Shown here: positions 1-9,876 of the stretch, piece by piece | Position numbering within the stretch: position 1 is the stretch's first letter | Layout of the letters: every line of letters begins with the position of its first letter | Assembly (NCBI RefSeq): GCF_000974485.1 | Contig: NZ_BBOM01000004.1 | Coordinates: 868,001 to 932,000 of the forward strand | Source: Streptomyces sp. NBRC 109706 | GTDB taxonomy: Bacteria > Actinomycetota > Actinomycetes > Streptomycetales > Streptomycetaceae | Direction of reading: 5' to 3' | Length of the DNA: 64,000 nucleotides | The notes under the pieces: model-generated | The model's database searches: none | What the model saw: only the letters and a program-made list of their open reading frames with translations | Told to the model about the DNA's origin: nothing | Position numbers and translations under genes: made by a program

Positions 1-151
1 AACTCAACGCCTCGTACGGGATGCGGCGTTCGCCCAGCGCCTGGAAGAGCTTCGGCGTGCGGATCCCCCGTTCGAAGCGGATGAGCACGGAGTCGGTGTC
101 GAACTCCCATGTGGAGTGGATTCCGGCCAGCACATCACCCATGCGGGTCAT
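1..151 (-). CDS. DUF4429 domain protein, N-terminal fragment
   Basis: Only the first ~50 codons lie in the window; the gene runs off the left edge. The protein begins MTRMGDVLAG and continues with a WEFDTDSVLIRFERGIRTPK-like stretch, the typical opening of the actinobacterial DUF4429 family (small beta-rich domain, often paired with SHOCT-like C-termini). Function is unknown. A second in-frame ATG lies three codons downstream (142) and is an equally plausible start, since neither has a clear Shine-Dalgarno. It follows the DUF1023 hydrolase on the same strand after ~50 bases. Confidence 0.7.
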   Translation of the reverse strand, partial: MTRMGDVLAGIHSTWEFDTDSVLIRFERGIRTPKLFQALGERRIPYEALS

Positions 152-202
152 CGTAAGGGGCGGCACCGACGAAAAGTCTTCCCTCGGATGGGTGTGTTCG
201 CG

Positions 203-1516
203 TCAGCTTGTCTGACCGCCGGCATGAACCGGTTCGGGGCAGGTGGTGAACGCCGCGCAACCGTCGCCGCCAGGGGCGCAGTCCGTCGCGGCGTTCACGC
301 CGGCGCCCACCAGCGCCAGCGCGCGCAGGCTGTGCGCCCCCGGCTGGTAGTAGCCGTCGTGCCCGTGCGCCCCCTCGTCGCTGAGCCGACGGGCGCCGAA
401 CGCCGGGGAGACGGGGTCCGTGCCGTGGCCCAGCGGGCCGATCGAGAGATGCGGCAGGTCGGCGACCCAGTCGTCCGCCGCCCGCATCGCCCAGACGCGG
501 GCCGAGGTGCCGAGGTCGGCGACGCTGTCGGCGCGCATCCCCGGGCTGCCGGTGACGGCGATGTCGGTGACCCGGGACGGCAGCTCGTCCGCCGCCACGC
601 CGCAGACCACGGAGCCGTAGGAGTGGCAGAAGAGCGCCAGTTCCGCGTCGGACGGCAGCCCGGCCAGGGTGTCGAGCAGCCGTGCGGCGCCGCGTTCGGC
701 CCGTCCGGCGGTGGCCGCCGACATGGCCAGCCCGGGCGGCGCGTCGTAGTCGGCCCAGGCGATGGTGGCGGCGGCGATGCCGGGGGCCTGGGCGCGTTCC
801 TCGGCGAGCAGGGCCTGGGCCATTCCGGCGGGGGCGGTGTACCGGCCCTCGGTGCGTTCGAAGGTGATCAGATCGGTGTCGACCCCCGGCACCAGCAGGG
901 AGATCCGGTCCGCCGTCGTCAGATCGCCGAACACCTCGGCGACCCGGCCGGGGCCGGTGGGGTCGAACGCGAGGATCTGCCGGTCGGCGCGGAGCAGGGA
1001 GGCCAGCCGGTGGGCGCGGCGCGCGGCGTCCCCCTGGCCCTCGGGGGAGAGCCGCGCGTCCTCGGCGCGGCGTAGTTCGACGGCTCTGGCGTCCTCGATC
1101 GCCCGCCGGTTGGCCTGGTAGCGCAGGGGGACGGGCGCGCCGGAGAGGTTGCCGACGACCAGCGGGAAGCGTTCGGCCAGCCGCTCGCTCCGCGCGGTGC
1201 CCAGGTCGGCGAAGAACGCCGCCACCTCGGCGGGCGGCGCGTCGGCCGACGGCGGTCGGCGGCCGGCGACCTCCGCGTGCGCCCATTCGCTCAGCTGGAT
1301 GGCCAACGGGTTCGGCGCGTCCTGCCTGGTGCTGGCCAGCCAGCCGGCCGTGGCCAGCACGACCAGCACCACGACCAGTGCGAGCAGCACCCGACGGACG
1401 GGGTGGGCGGTGCCGGGGAGCAGACGGCCCCTGGCGAGCTGATGAGATGGCCGGAACGGCCACCAAGACGACGAAGACAACACTGTCGGCCGATAATACG
1501 TGCCCCGATGGGGCAT
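203..1516 (-). CDS. alpha/beta hydrolase, DUF1023 family, membrane-anchored
   Basis: 437 aa. One hydrophobic segment at about residues 43-62 suggests an N-terminal anchor, with the rest probably outside the cell. The C-terminal half has the DUF1023 alpha/beta hydrolase pattern with nucleophile Ser299 in CHSYGS and a following VTGSPGMRAD stretch; a late HGHDGYY histidine is a candidate catalytic base. Substrate unknown; family members are generally called lipase or esterase-like. The start is uncertain: the ATG at 1516 has no strong ribosome site, and an in-frame GTG near 1486 would still leave the membrane segment intact. It lies between aceE and the DUF4429 gene on the same strand, separated from aceE by a strong hairpin-free upstream of its own start. 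Confidence 0.75.
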   Translation of the reverse strand: MPHRGTYYRPTVLSSSSWWPFRPSHQLARGRLLPGTAHPVRRVLLALVVVLVVLATAGWLASTRQDAPNPLAIQLSEWAHAEVAGRRPPSADAPPAEVAAFFADLGTARSERLAERFPLVVGNLSGAPVPLRYQANRRAIEDARAVELRRAEDARLSPEGQGDAARRAHRLASLLRADRQILAFDPTGPGRVAEVFGDLTTADRISLLVPGVDTDLITFERTEGRYTAPAGMAQALLAEERAQAPGIAAATIAWADYDAPPGLAMSAATAGRAERGAARLLDTLAGLPSDAELALFCHSYGSVVCGVAADELPSRVTDIAVTGSPGMRADSVADLGTSARVWAMRAADDWVADLPHLSIGPLGHGTDPVSPAFGARRLSDEGAHGHDGYYQPGAHSLRALALVGAGVNAATDCAPGGDGCAAFTTCPEPVHAGGQTS

Positions 1517-1541
1517 TCGGGTAGGTCGTCCGGAAAAACAG

Positions 1542-1605
1542 CACGGTGCCCGGTGGTCGACCGACCACCGGGCACCGTGGTGGCCGCGCCCGAGGGGGCG
1601 CGGCC
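1542..1605 (-). terminator. tandem hairpin terminator after aceE
   Basis: Two perfect inverted repeats follow the aceE stop on the minus strand. One is at 1582-1605 (10-bp arms, GAGG loop). The other is at 1542-1579 (18-bp arms around a 2-nt centre). Neither has a T-tract, as is usual for streptomycete terminators. Position and symmetry support efficient termination before the DUF1023 gene. Confidence 0.8.
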
Positions 1606-1611
1606 GTCGCG

Positions 1612-4344
<2,733 letters not shown>

Positions 4345-4735
4345 GCTGTTCCTTCACTGTGAGTTGTCTGCTCTGCTGTGTCGCGCCGCCTCCATCGTGG
4401 ACCGCCGACGGCGAAACGTCATCTCTACTGGGTGGTAATCCTCACCTCACGTGCCATGGCGGTCCTCCCCGGGGGGCGTCTCGGCGGTGCTCCTGAGCCC
4501 AGGGCCGACTTGGCAGCCTACGCTCCCGACCTCAGCCGACCGCGAACACCCGTTCCCCGCGCTATGGCGCAGATCACCCGCCCATGGGCCAAGACGTCAA
4601 CGTTTGGGCGGGCTCGGGGGTGGGGTACTTGCGCGATCCGCCCCGCCCGTGTGGACTACGCCCCAAGCCGCGCACGCGCGCGGCACGTACCGTTACGTAC
4701 TCCACTACGTACCCGACACAGGACAGGAGCTATCC
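4345..4735. promoter_or_regulatory. divergent intergenic region aceE / DUF3052
   Basis: About 390 bases without a convincing gene; it must hold promoters for aceE (minus) and DUF3052 (plus). Close to the DUF3052 start, at 4692-4713, the sequence ACGTAC appears three times (acgtaccgttacgtactcc, then actacgtaccc). This could be a regulator site or chance repetition of a self-complementary hexamer. No confident -10/-35 pair was found. Confidence 0.45.
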
Positions 4736-5170
4736 GTGAGCGCGACCGCGGACCACGCGGAGGAGCGGACCAACCCAGCCGCCAGGCTGGGTTTTCAGCC
4801 CGGACAGGTGGTCCAGGAACTCGGCTACGACGAGGACGCCGAGCAGGAACTCCGCGAGGGGATCGAGGCCATCACCGGTCAGGACCTCGTGGACGAGAGC
4901 TATGACGACGTGGCCGACGCGGTGGTGCTGTGGTTCCGCGACGATGACGGCGACCTGACCGACGCGCTGGTCGACGCCACCACGCTGATCGACCCGGGGG
5001 CGCCGGTCTGGCTGCTGACGCCCAAGACGGGGCGCGAGGGCTATGTCGAGCCCAGCGAGATCGGTGAGGCGGCGCAGACCGCGGGGCTGGCCCAGACCAG
5101 CAGCGTCAGCGCCGGCAAGGACTGGTCGGGGAGCCGCCTGGTGACCCCCAAGACGGCCGGCAAGAAGTAG
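4736..5170 (+). CDS. DUF3052 family protein
   Basis: 144 aa, cytoplasmic, acidic. The sequence AARLGFQPGQVVQELGYDED, then a centre with VLWFRDDDGDLTDALVD and a C-terminal KDWSGSRLV motif, is diagnostic of DUF3052, a conserved actinobacterial family found next to aceE in streptomycetes. Biochemical role unknown. The GTG start at 4736 is chosen because ggacaggagc lies at the right distance; an upstream in-frame extension to 4451 lacks family similarity and runs through the promoter region. Confidence 0.88.
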   Translation: MSATADHAEERTNPAARLGFQPGQVVQELGYDEDAEQELREGIEAITGQDLVDESYDDVADAVVLWFRDDDGDLTDALVDATTLIDPGAPVWLLTPKTGREGYVEPSEIGEAAQTAGLAQTSSVSAGKDWSGSRLVTPKTAGKK

Positions 5171-5183
5171 CGCCGGACCTTCA

Positions 5184-5243
5184 AGCGCCCCCGGTGAGCA
5201 GGGCCCCGACGGTGTCGGAGCCCGGTGACCACCCGGGGGCGCT
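5184..5243 (+). terminator. possible hairpin after DUF3052
   Basis: Perfect 11-bp arms, AGCGCCCCCGG at 5184-5194 and its complement at 5233-5243, enclose a 38-nt loop that can fold a second small stem (ccccgac/gtcgg). It lies 14 bases after the DUF3052 stop. The remaining bases up to the peroxiredoxin contain a short direct repeat of CACTTTGCCGGC near 5291-5314. Confidence 0.45.
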
Positions 5244-5338
5244 CAGTCGGTTTACGGCCGGTTTATGGGCGACGCGTAGGCTGGGCCGGTCACTTTGCCG
5301 GCCACTTTGCCGGCCCACGGGAAACGGATGAAGCGCGC

Positions 5339-5797
5339 ATGGCGATAGAGCCTGGTACCAAGGCACCTGACTTCACGCTGAGAGACCAGCACGGTCAGTC
5401 GGTGAGCCTCGCCGACTTCCGTGGGGAGAAGAACGTGGTGCTGCTGTTCTATCCCTTCGCGTTCACCGGGGTGTGCACCGGCGAGCTGTGCGAGCTGCGG
5501 GACCGGCTGCCGAGCTTCGTCAACGACGAGGTCCAGCTGCTGGCGGTCTCCAACGACGCGCCCCCCTCGCTGCGGGTCTTCTCCGAGCAGGAGGGCCTGG
5601 ACTACCCACTGCTGTCCGACTTCTGGCCGCACGGCGAGGTCTCCCGCGCCTATGGCGTCTTCGCCGAGGACAAGGGCTGCGCGGTCCGTGGCACGTTCAT
5701 CATCGACCGCTCCGGTGTGGTCAGGTGGACGGTGGTCAACGATCTGCCGGACGCCCGCGATCTCGACGACTACGTGGCCGCGCTGCGGAAGCTGTGA
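5339..5797 (+). CDS. AhpE-like peroxiredoxin
   Basis: 152 aa, cytoplasmic thioredoxin-fold thiol peroxidase that reduces hydroperoxides. The peroxidatic cysteine is Cys46 in FYPFAFTGVCTGELCEL, with Thr43 two turns before it; a second cysteine (Cys51) sits in the same helix and another in DKGCAVRGTF. The pattern and length fit the 1-Cys AhpE group of actinobacteria. The ATG at 5339 is preferred: the protein then opens MAIEPGTKAPDFTL as family members do, while the longer frame upstream is not family-like. Confidence 0.88.
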   Translation: MAIEPGTKAPDFTLRDQHGQSVSLADFRGEKNVVLLFYPFAFTGVCTGELCELRDRLPSFVNDEVQLLAVSNDAPPSLRVFSEQEGLDYPLLSDFWPHGEVSRAYGVFAEDKGCAVRGTFIIDRSGVVRWTVVNDLPDARDLDDYVAALRKL

Positions 5798-5907
5798 TCG
5801 GTCCGCACTCCCATGCAGCGTCCGAGCCCTCCCTGGAGTGCCAGGGCACCGTTTGACATGTTCGCCTGTATAACCACCGCGATCCCGTGCGGAAGACTGG
5901 ACTACTC

Positions 5908-7038
5908 GTGATTCTCAAGACTTTTGGCTGGTCCTTCGGCGTAACGATCGCGGGACTGCTACTGGCGTTCTACCTCTGGGGCTGGGAGGGCTTCGCCGTG
6001 GTGGCGATCCTCTCCATCCTGGAGATCTCGCTCTCCTTCGACAACGCCGTGGTCAACGCGGGTGTCCTCAAACGGATGAACGAGTTCTGGCAGAAGATCT
6101 TCCTGACGATCGGCATCCTGATCGCGGTCTTCGGCATGCGGCTCGTGTTCCCGGTCGCCATCGTCGCCATCACGGCGGGGGTGGGGCCGATCGAGGCCGT
6201 CGAGCTGGCGGTCGACGACCCCGACCGCTACTCCGAGATGGTCACCGACGCGCATCCGTCGATCGCGGCGTTCGGCGGGATGTTCCTGCTGATGATCTTC
6301 CTCAACTTCATCTTCCAGGAGCGGGACGTCAAATGGATCGGCCCGCTTGAGCGTCCGCTGTCCAAGCTGAGCCGGATCGACGGCTTCTCCGTCGGCGTCG
6401 CCCTCACCGCGCTGCTGGTCACCGCCACCACCATCGCCGACCAGGCGTACCAGCACGGCGGAACGCATGCCGACAAGGCCGAGACGGTGCTGCTCGCCGG
6501 CTCCCTCGGCCTGCTGACCTACCTCTTCGTCGGCGGCCTCTCCGGCTACTTCGAGAACCGCCTGGAGGACGACCAGGAGCGGTTGAACGAGGAGGAGGAG
6601 GCGGCCCGCCGGGCCGGCAAGAAGCCCTCGGCCGAGGGCGTGGCAGGCAAGGCCGCGTTCTTCCTCTTCCTCTACCTCGAAGTCCTGGACGCCTCCTTCT
6701 CCTTCGACGGCGTGATCGGCGCCTTCGCCATCACCAACCAGATCTTCGAGATGGCGCTCGGCCTCGGCATCGGCGCGATGTACGTCCGTTCCCTCACCAT
6801 CTACCTGGTCCGCCAGGGCACCCTGGACGACTACCGCTATCTGGAGCACGGCGCGCACTACGCCATCGGCGCGCTGGCCGTGATGCTGTTGATCAGCATC
6901 CGTTGGCATCTGCCCGAGGTCGTCACGGGCCTGGTCGGCGTCGGTCTGATCTTCGCCGCCTTCTACTCCTCGCTGCGGGCCAACCGCAGGGACGAACTCT
7001 CCGGCGAGGGCAAGAAACAAGTGACGTCCGGAGTGTGA
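5908..7038 (+). CDS. DUF475 (TerC-related) integral membrane protein
   Basis: 376 aa with about eight hydrophobic spans. Two copies of an acidic membrane motif are visible, ISLSFDNAVVNAG near the N-terminus and DASFSFDGVIGAFA near residue 265, as in the DUF475/TerC superfamily of probable metal-ion transporters. A charged linker (ENRLEDDQERLNEEEEAAR) separates the halves. Two starts are possible: GTG 5908 (chosen, giving MILKTFGWSF, the family-like opening) and GTG 5887. Its position before TerD-like genes supports a role in the Ter stress or metal response. A perfect hairpin follows the stop. Confidence 0.85.
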   Translation: MILKTFGWSFGVTIAGLLLAFYLWGWEGFAVVAILSILEISLSFDNAVVNAGVLKRMNEFWQKIFLTIGILIAVFGMRLVFPVAIVAITAGVGPIEAVELAVDDPDRYSEMVTDAHPSIAAFGGMFLLMIFLNFIFQERDVKWIGPLERPLSKLSRIDGFSVGVALTALLVTATTIADQAYQHGGTHADKAETVLLAGSLGLLTYLFVGGLSGYFENRLEDDQERLNEEEEAARRAGKKPSAEGVAGKAAFFLFLYLEVLDASFSFDGVIGAFAITNQIFEMALGLGIGAMYVRSLTIYLVRQGTLDDYRYLEHGAHYAIGALAVMLLISIRWHLPEVVTGLVGVGLIFAAFYSSLRANRRDELSGEGKKQVTSGV

Positions 7039-7061
7039 GGGACCGTCAAACGCGGAAGCCT

Positions 7062-7092
7062 GTAACGGGACGGTCCGAGACCGTCCCGTTAC
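7062..7092 (+). terminator. hairpin terminator after DUF475 gene
   Basis: GTAACGGGACGGTC at 7062-7075, loop CGA, and the exact complement at 7079-7092: a perfect 14-bp stem 23 bases after the DUF475 stop. Confidence 0.85.
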
Positions 7093-7179
7093 CGACGGCG
7101 CGCGAGAGGCGCGCGGTCGTTCCCGGGGCGTCGGGCGGCGCGTCGGGGGAGTGCGAGGAAAGGCAAGGGGTGGGCCCGC

Positions 7180-7926
7180 ATGGTGTCCCTGTGGACATAC
7201 TGGCGCGGCGGTGCGGACAGCCAGAAGTTCGATTCGACGGGCGGCGCCATGAGCTACGCCTCCGAGCTGACCCGGCGCAACCCCACCGCCACCCTCACCA
7301 ACGACGGCTCGGAGGGCGGCACGCTCCGCGTCGACCTCACCTGGCGGATGCGGAACAACAGCGACTTCGGCAAGTCCCAGCGCCGCCTGATGAACAACTG
7401 GCGCCATCCGCTGGCCGTCTTCAAGCCCGCCGAGCTGCTGGGCCATTCGCACGGCGTCGCCAGCATGGACTTCGATCTGGCCTGCATGTACGAGCTGACG
7501 GACGGCACCACGGGCGTGGTCCAGTCCCTCGGCGGCCTGCTGGGGGATTTCAACGATCCGCCGTACTGCAAGCTCAGCGGTGACGACCGCTTCGGCACCG
7601 GCTCGGGCGAGCATCTCTATATCAACCTCGACAACAAGGACGAGTTCAAGCGGCTGTTGATCTTCGTCTACATCTACGACGGCGCCCCCACGTTCGACCG
7701 CGCCGATGTGGTGGTCACCCTCGCCATGCCCGACGGGAACAACGTCGAGATCGGCTGCACCGATCCGCCGCCGCAGGCCCGTTCCTGTGCCGTGGTGATG
7801 ATCGAGCCGCACAAGGGGCAGCTGGTCGCGCGGCGCGAGGTCAAATACGTCTACGGCTTCCAGTCCGAGATCGACCGGCTCTACGGCTGGGGCATGTCCT
7901 GGGGGCGCGCGCAGAAGCAGAAGTAG
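7180..7926 (+). CDS. TerD-superfamily protein
   Basis: 248 aa, soluble. The middle and C-terminal part carry TerD-like features: LTRRNPTATL, DLACMYELTDGTTGVVQSL, then INLDNKDEFKRLLIFVYIYDGAPTFDRADVVVTL, which is the beta-sandwich with acidic Ca2+-binding loops. TerD proteins are linked to tellurite, phage and other stress tolerance and bind Ca2+. The N-terminal 20 residues (LWTYWRGG...) are variable. The ATG at 7180 is preceded by aggggtggg. It converges with a second TerD-like gene 34 bases away and lies just upstream of the Ter-associated biosynthetic genes. Confidence 0.8.
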   Translation: MVSLWTYWRGGADSQKFDSTGGAMSYASELTRRNPTATLTNDGSEGGTLRVDLTWRMRNNSDFGKSQRRLMNNWRHPLAVFKPAELLGHSHGVASMDFDLACMYELTDGTTGVVQSLGGLLGDFNDPPYCKLSGDDRFGTGSGEHLYINLDNKDEFKRLLIFVYIYDGAPTFDRADVVVTLAMPDGNNVEIGCTDPPPQARSCAVVMIEPHKGQLVARREVKYVYGFQSEIDRLYGWGMSWGRAQKQK

Positions 7927-7960
7927 CCGGCCGCGCCCCGGCCGTGTGGTTTTCCGCCGC

Positions 7961-8626
7961 TCAGGCGGCGCCGCCCGGCATGAACTGCGGCCCCTGCGGC
8001 GGCAGCTGGAAGAGCGAGTCCGTCTGCTGGCTGCCGAACGGCGTGGGCGGCGGTCGGCGCGCCGCGCTGATGCCGAACTCGGCGGCCAGCGCCACCAACC
8101 CGCCGGTGAAGCCGCGTTCGATCCGATGGAAGGCCCAGCCGCCGTCGGCCGCGCGGCGCAACTCCCCGCAGAGCAGCGCCGTCTCGGCCGGCCCCGGGCG
8201 CAGCGGCAGCTCGGCGAGCGGCGCCGCCTCCCGACCCGTCTCGAAGAGGGCCAGCCGGGGGCGGCTCAGCTCGCTCCGGAAGCCGCCGTCCGCCGAGGCG
8301 GCCAGGGCGAGGCGCGCGATGGACTCGTCAAGGCCGGACAGCTCCGCCTCGATCCCCTCCGTGACCCCGTGCGCCGTGCGGTACTTGGGCAGCCGCCGCA
8401 CCAGGCCGCCCGGGTGGCTCGGCTGGTTGTAGAAGACGAAGTCGCCCTCGTGGCCCACCCGGCCGTCCCGGCCGAGGAGGAACGCCGACAGATCGAGGTC
8501 GGGCGCGCCCTCGCCGTCGTGGTGCCATCCCCACCGCAGCTCCACCCGCACCCGGCCGGTGGTTAGCCGCAGCGGCCCGTCCGGCTCCACCACACGCTCC
8601 ATACCCCGAATCCTGCCTGGCGCCAT
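7961..8626 (-). CDS. TerD-superfamily protein (TerX-like)
   Basis: 221 aa. RVELRWGWHHDGEGAPDLDLSAFLLG..GRVGHEGDFVFYNQPSHPGG matches the TerD fold seen in stand-alone TerD/TerX proteins, where the acidic residues form the Ca2+ site. The C-terminus is an unusual Gly/Pro/Gln tail (PPPTPFGSQQTDSLFQLPPQ). Two starts are possible, ATG 8626 and ATG 8602 (MERVVEPDGPL), the latter more family-like. It is divergent from the C-C lyase gene with only ~90 bases between, so both probably share a control region. Confidence 0.8.
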   Translation of the reverse strand: MAPGRIRGMERVVEPDGPLRLTTGRVRVELRWGWHHDGEGAPDLDLSAFLLGRDGRVGHEGDFVFYNQPSHPGGLVRRLPKYRTAHGVTEGIEAELSGLDESIARLALAASADGGFRSELSRPRLALFETGREAAPLAELPLRPGPAETALLCGELRRAADGGWAFHRIERGFTGGLVALAAEFGISAARRPPPTPFGSQQTDSLFQLPPQGPQFMPGGAA

Positions 8627-8712
8627 ACTGCCGAAACAATGCCGAGCTTACGATGGCCCGAAACCGGTGACGTCAGCCAGACGGCCGGAGGGTGGGGAAG
8701 ATCGGGGTCATC

Positions 8713-9876
8713 ATGCGGCACTACGGGCACCTTTCGGCTGCGCGTCGTCGTGAGCTGTTCCATCGGGAGCCGGTCGATTTCGGCCCCGATTCCCCGGTCA
8801 GAACCGTCGGCTTCGCGCTGGGCGCCACGCTCTACGCGCCCGCGACCCGGCCCAGGCTCGCGGAGGACATCCGCAAGCAGGTCCGCACCGGCGTGGTCTC
8901 CATGGTGCTGTGCCTGGAGGACTCCATCAGCGACGCCGATGTGCCGGCCGCCGAGGAGAACCTGCTGAGGCAGTTCCGGCGGCTGGCGGGCGAGGGCGGC
9001 CCCGAGGGGGTGCCGTTGCTCTTCGTGCGGGTCCGGGAGCCGTCCCAGATCCTCGATCTGACCACCCGGTTGGGCGCGGACATCGAACTGCTCACCGGCT
9101 TTGTGCTGCCCAAGTTCACCGCCGCCTCGGGCGCCGCCTTCCTGGCGGCGGCCCAGGCGGCCGAGGTGCTGTGCGGGCGCCGGCTGTTGGTGATGCCGGT
9201 GCTGGAGTCGCCCGAGCTGCTGCATCTGGAGAGCCGCCAGGAGGGGCTGCGCGCGGTGGCCGACCTGGTGGAGAAACACCGTGAACGTATACCGGCCGTG
9301 CGGCTCGGGGTGACGGACTTCTGCGCGGCCTACGGGTTGCGCCGCACCCCGGACGCCACGGCGTACGACGTCGGCCTGGTCGCCTCGGTGATCGCCGACG
9401 TGGTGAACGTGCTGGGCCGCGCCGACGGTTCGGGCTTCACCGTGACCGGACCCGTCTGGGAGTACTTCCGCCGTCAGGAGCGGATGTTCAAGCCCCAGCT
9501 GCGCTACACCCCGTTCAGCGGGCGCGCCGAGAAGCTGCGCGCCCGGCTGATCGAGCACGATATCGACGGTCTGCTGCGGGAGATCGAGCTGGACCGGGCC
9601 AACGGCCTGATGGGCAAGACCTGCATCCACCCCTCGCATGTGGCCCCCGTGCACGCGCTGTCCGTGGTCAGCCACGAGGAGTTCAGCGACGCCGCCGACA
9701 TCCTGGACGCGGGTCCCGGTGGCGGTGGGGTGTTGCGATCCTCTTATACAAACAAGATGAACGAGGTGAAGCCGCACCGCGCCTGGGCCGAGAGGACCAT
9801 GTTGCGCGCCGAGGTGTTCGGCGTCGCCAGGGACGGAGTGGACTTCGTGGATCTGCTTGCGGCGGGCAACGCGTGA
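8713..9876 (+). CDS. Ter-associated TIM-barrel C-C bond lyase (HpcH/HpaI-citrate lyase-like)
   Basis: 387 aa. VVSMVLCLEDSISDADV near residue 60 is the beta-strand/metal-site pattern of citrate lyase beta-like TIM barrels; RLGVTDFCAAYGLRRTPDATAYD and GKTCIHPSHVAPVHAL follow as in the Ter-linked C-C bond lyase family (Pfam PF15617 type). Substrate unknown; comparative genomics by others places this enzyme in a pathway predicted to make a nucleoside-like metabolite. ATG 8713 (MRHYGHLSAARRRELF) is chosen over GTG 8692. Its stop overlaps the next start by GTGA, so the two are translationally coupled. Confidence 0.85.
   Translation: MRHYGHLSAARRRELFHREPVDFGPDSPVRTVGFALGATLYAPATRPRLAEDIRKQVRTGVVSMVLCLEDSISDADVPAAEENLLRQFRRLAGEGGPEGVPLLFVRVREPSQILDLTTRLGADIELLTGFVLPKFTAASGAAFLAAAQAAEVLCGRRLLVMPVLESPELLHLESRQEGLRAVADLVEKHRERIPAVRLGVTDFCAAYGLRRTPDATAYDVGLVASVIADVVNVLGRADGSGFTVTGPVWEYFRRQERMFKPQLRYTPFSGRAEKLRARLIEHDIDGLLREIELDRANGLMGKTCIHPSHVAPVHALSVVSHEEFSDAADILDAGPGGGGVLRSSYTNKMNEVKPHRAWAERTMLRAEVFGVARDGVDFVDLLAAGNA

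Noticed and set aside
116..1075. Long plus-strand open frame opposite the DUF1023 hydrolase
   Set aside because: Arg/Gly-rich antisense shadow caused by high GC; the minus-strand frame has hydrolase motifs and typical codon use.
5184..5243. Possible tRNA-like fold between DUF3052 and the peroxiredoxin
   Set aside because: The outer arms pair, but there is no T-arm GGTTCGAAnCC and no recognisable anticodon stem; it is better described as a terminator-like hairpin.
5853..5874. TTGACA followed by TATAAC before the DUF475 gene, resembling a promoter
   Set aside because: The spacer is only 10 bp, far from the 16-18 bp required for a sigma-70-type promoter; the match is probably chance.
5959..7812. 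Long minus-strand frame across the DUF475 and TerD-like genes
   Set aside because: Crosses a terminator hairpin and two well-supported genes; low-complexity composition typical of shadows.
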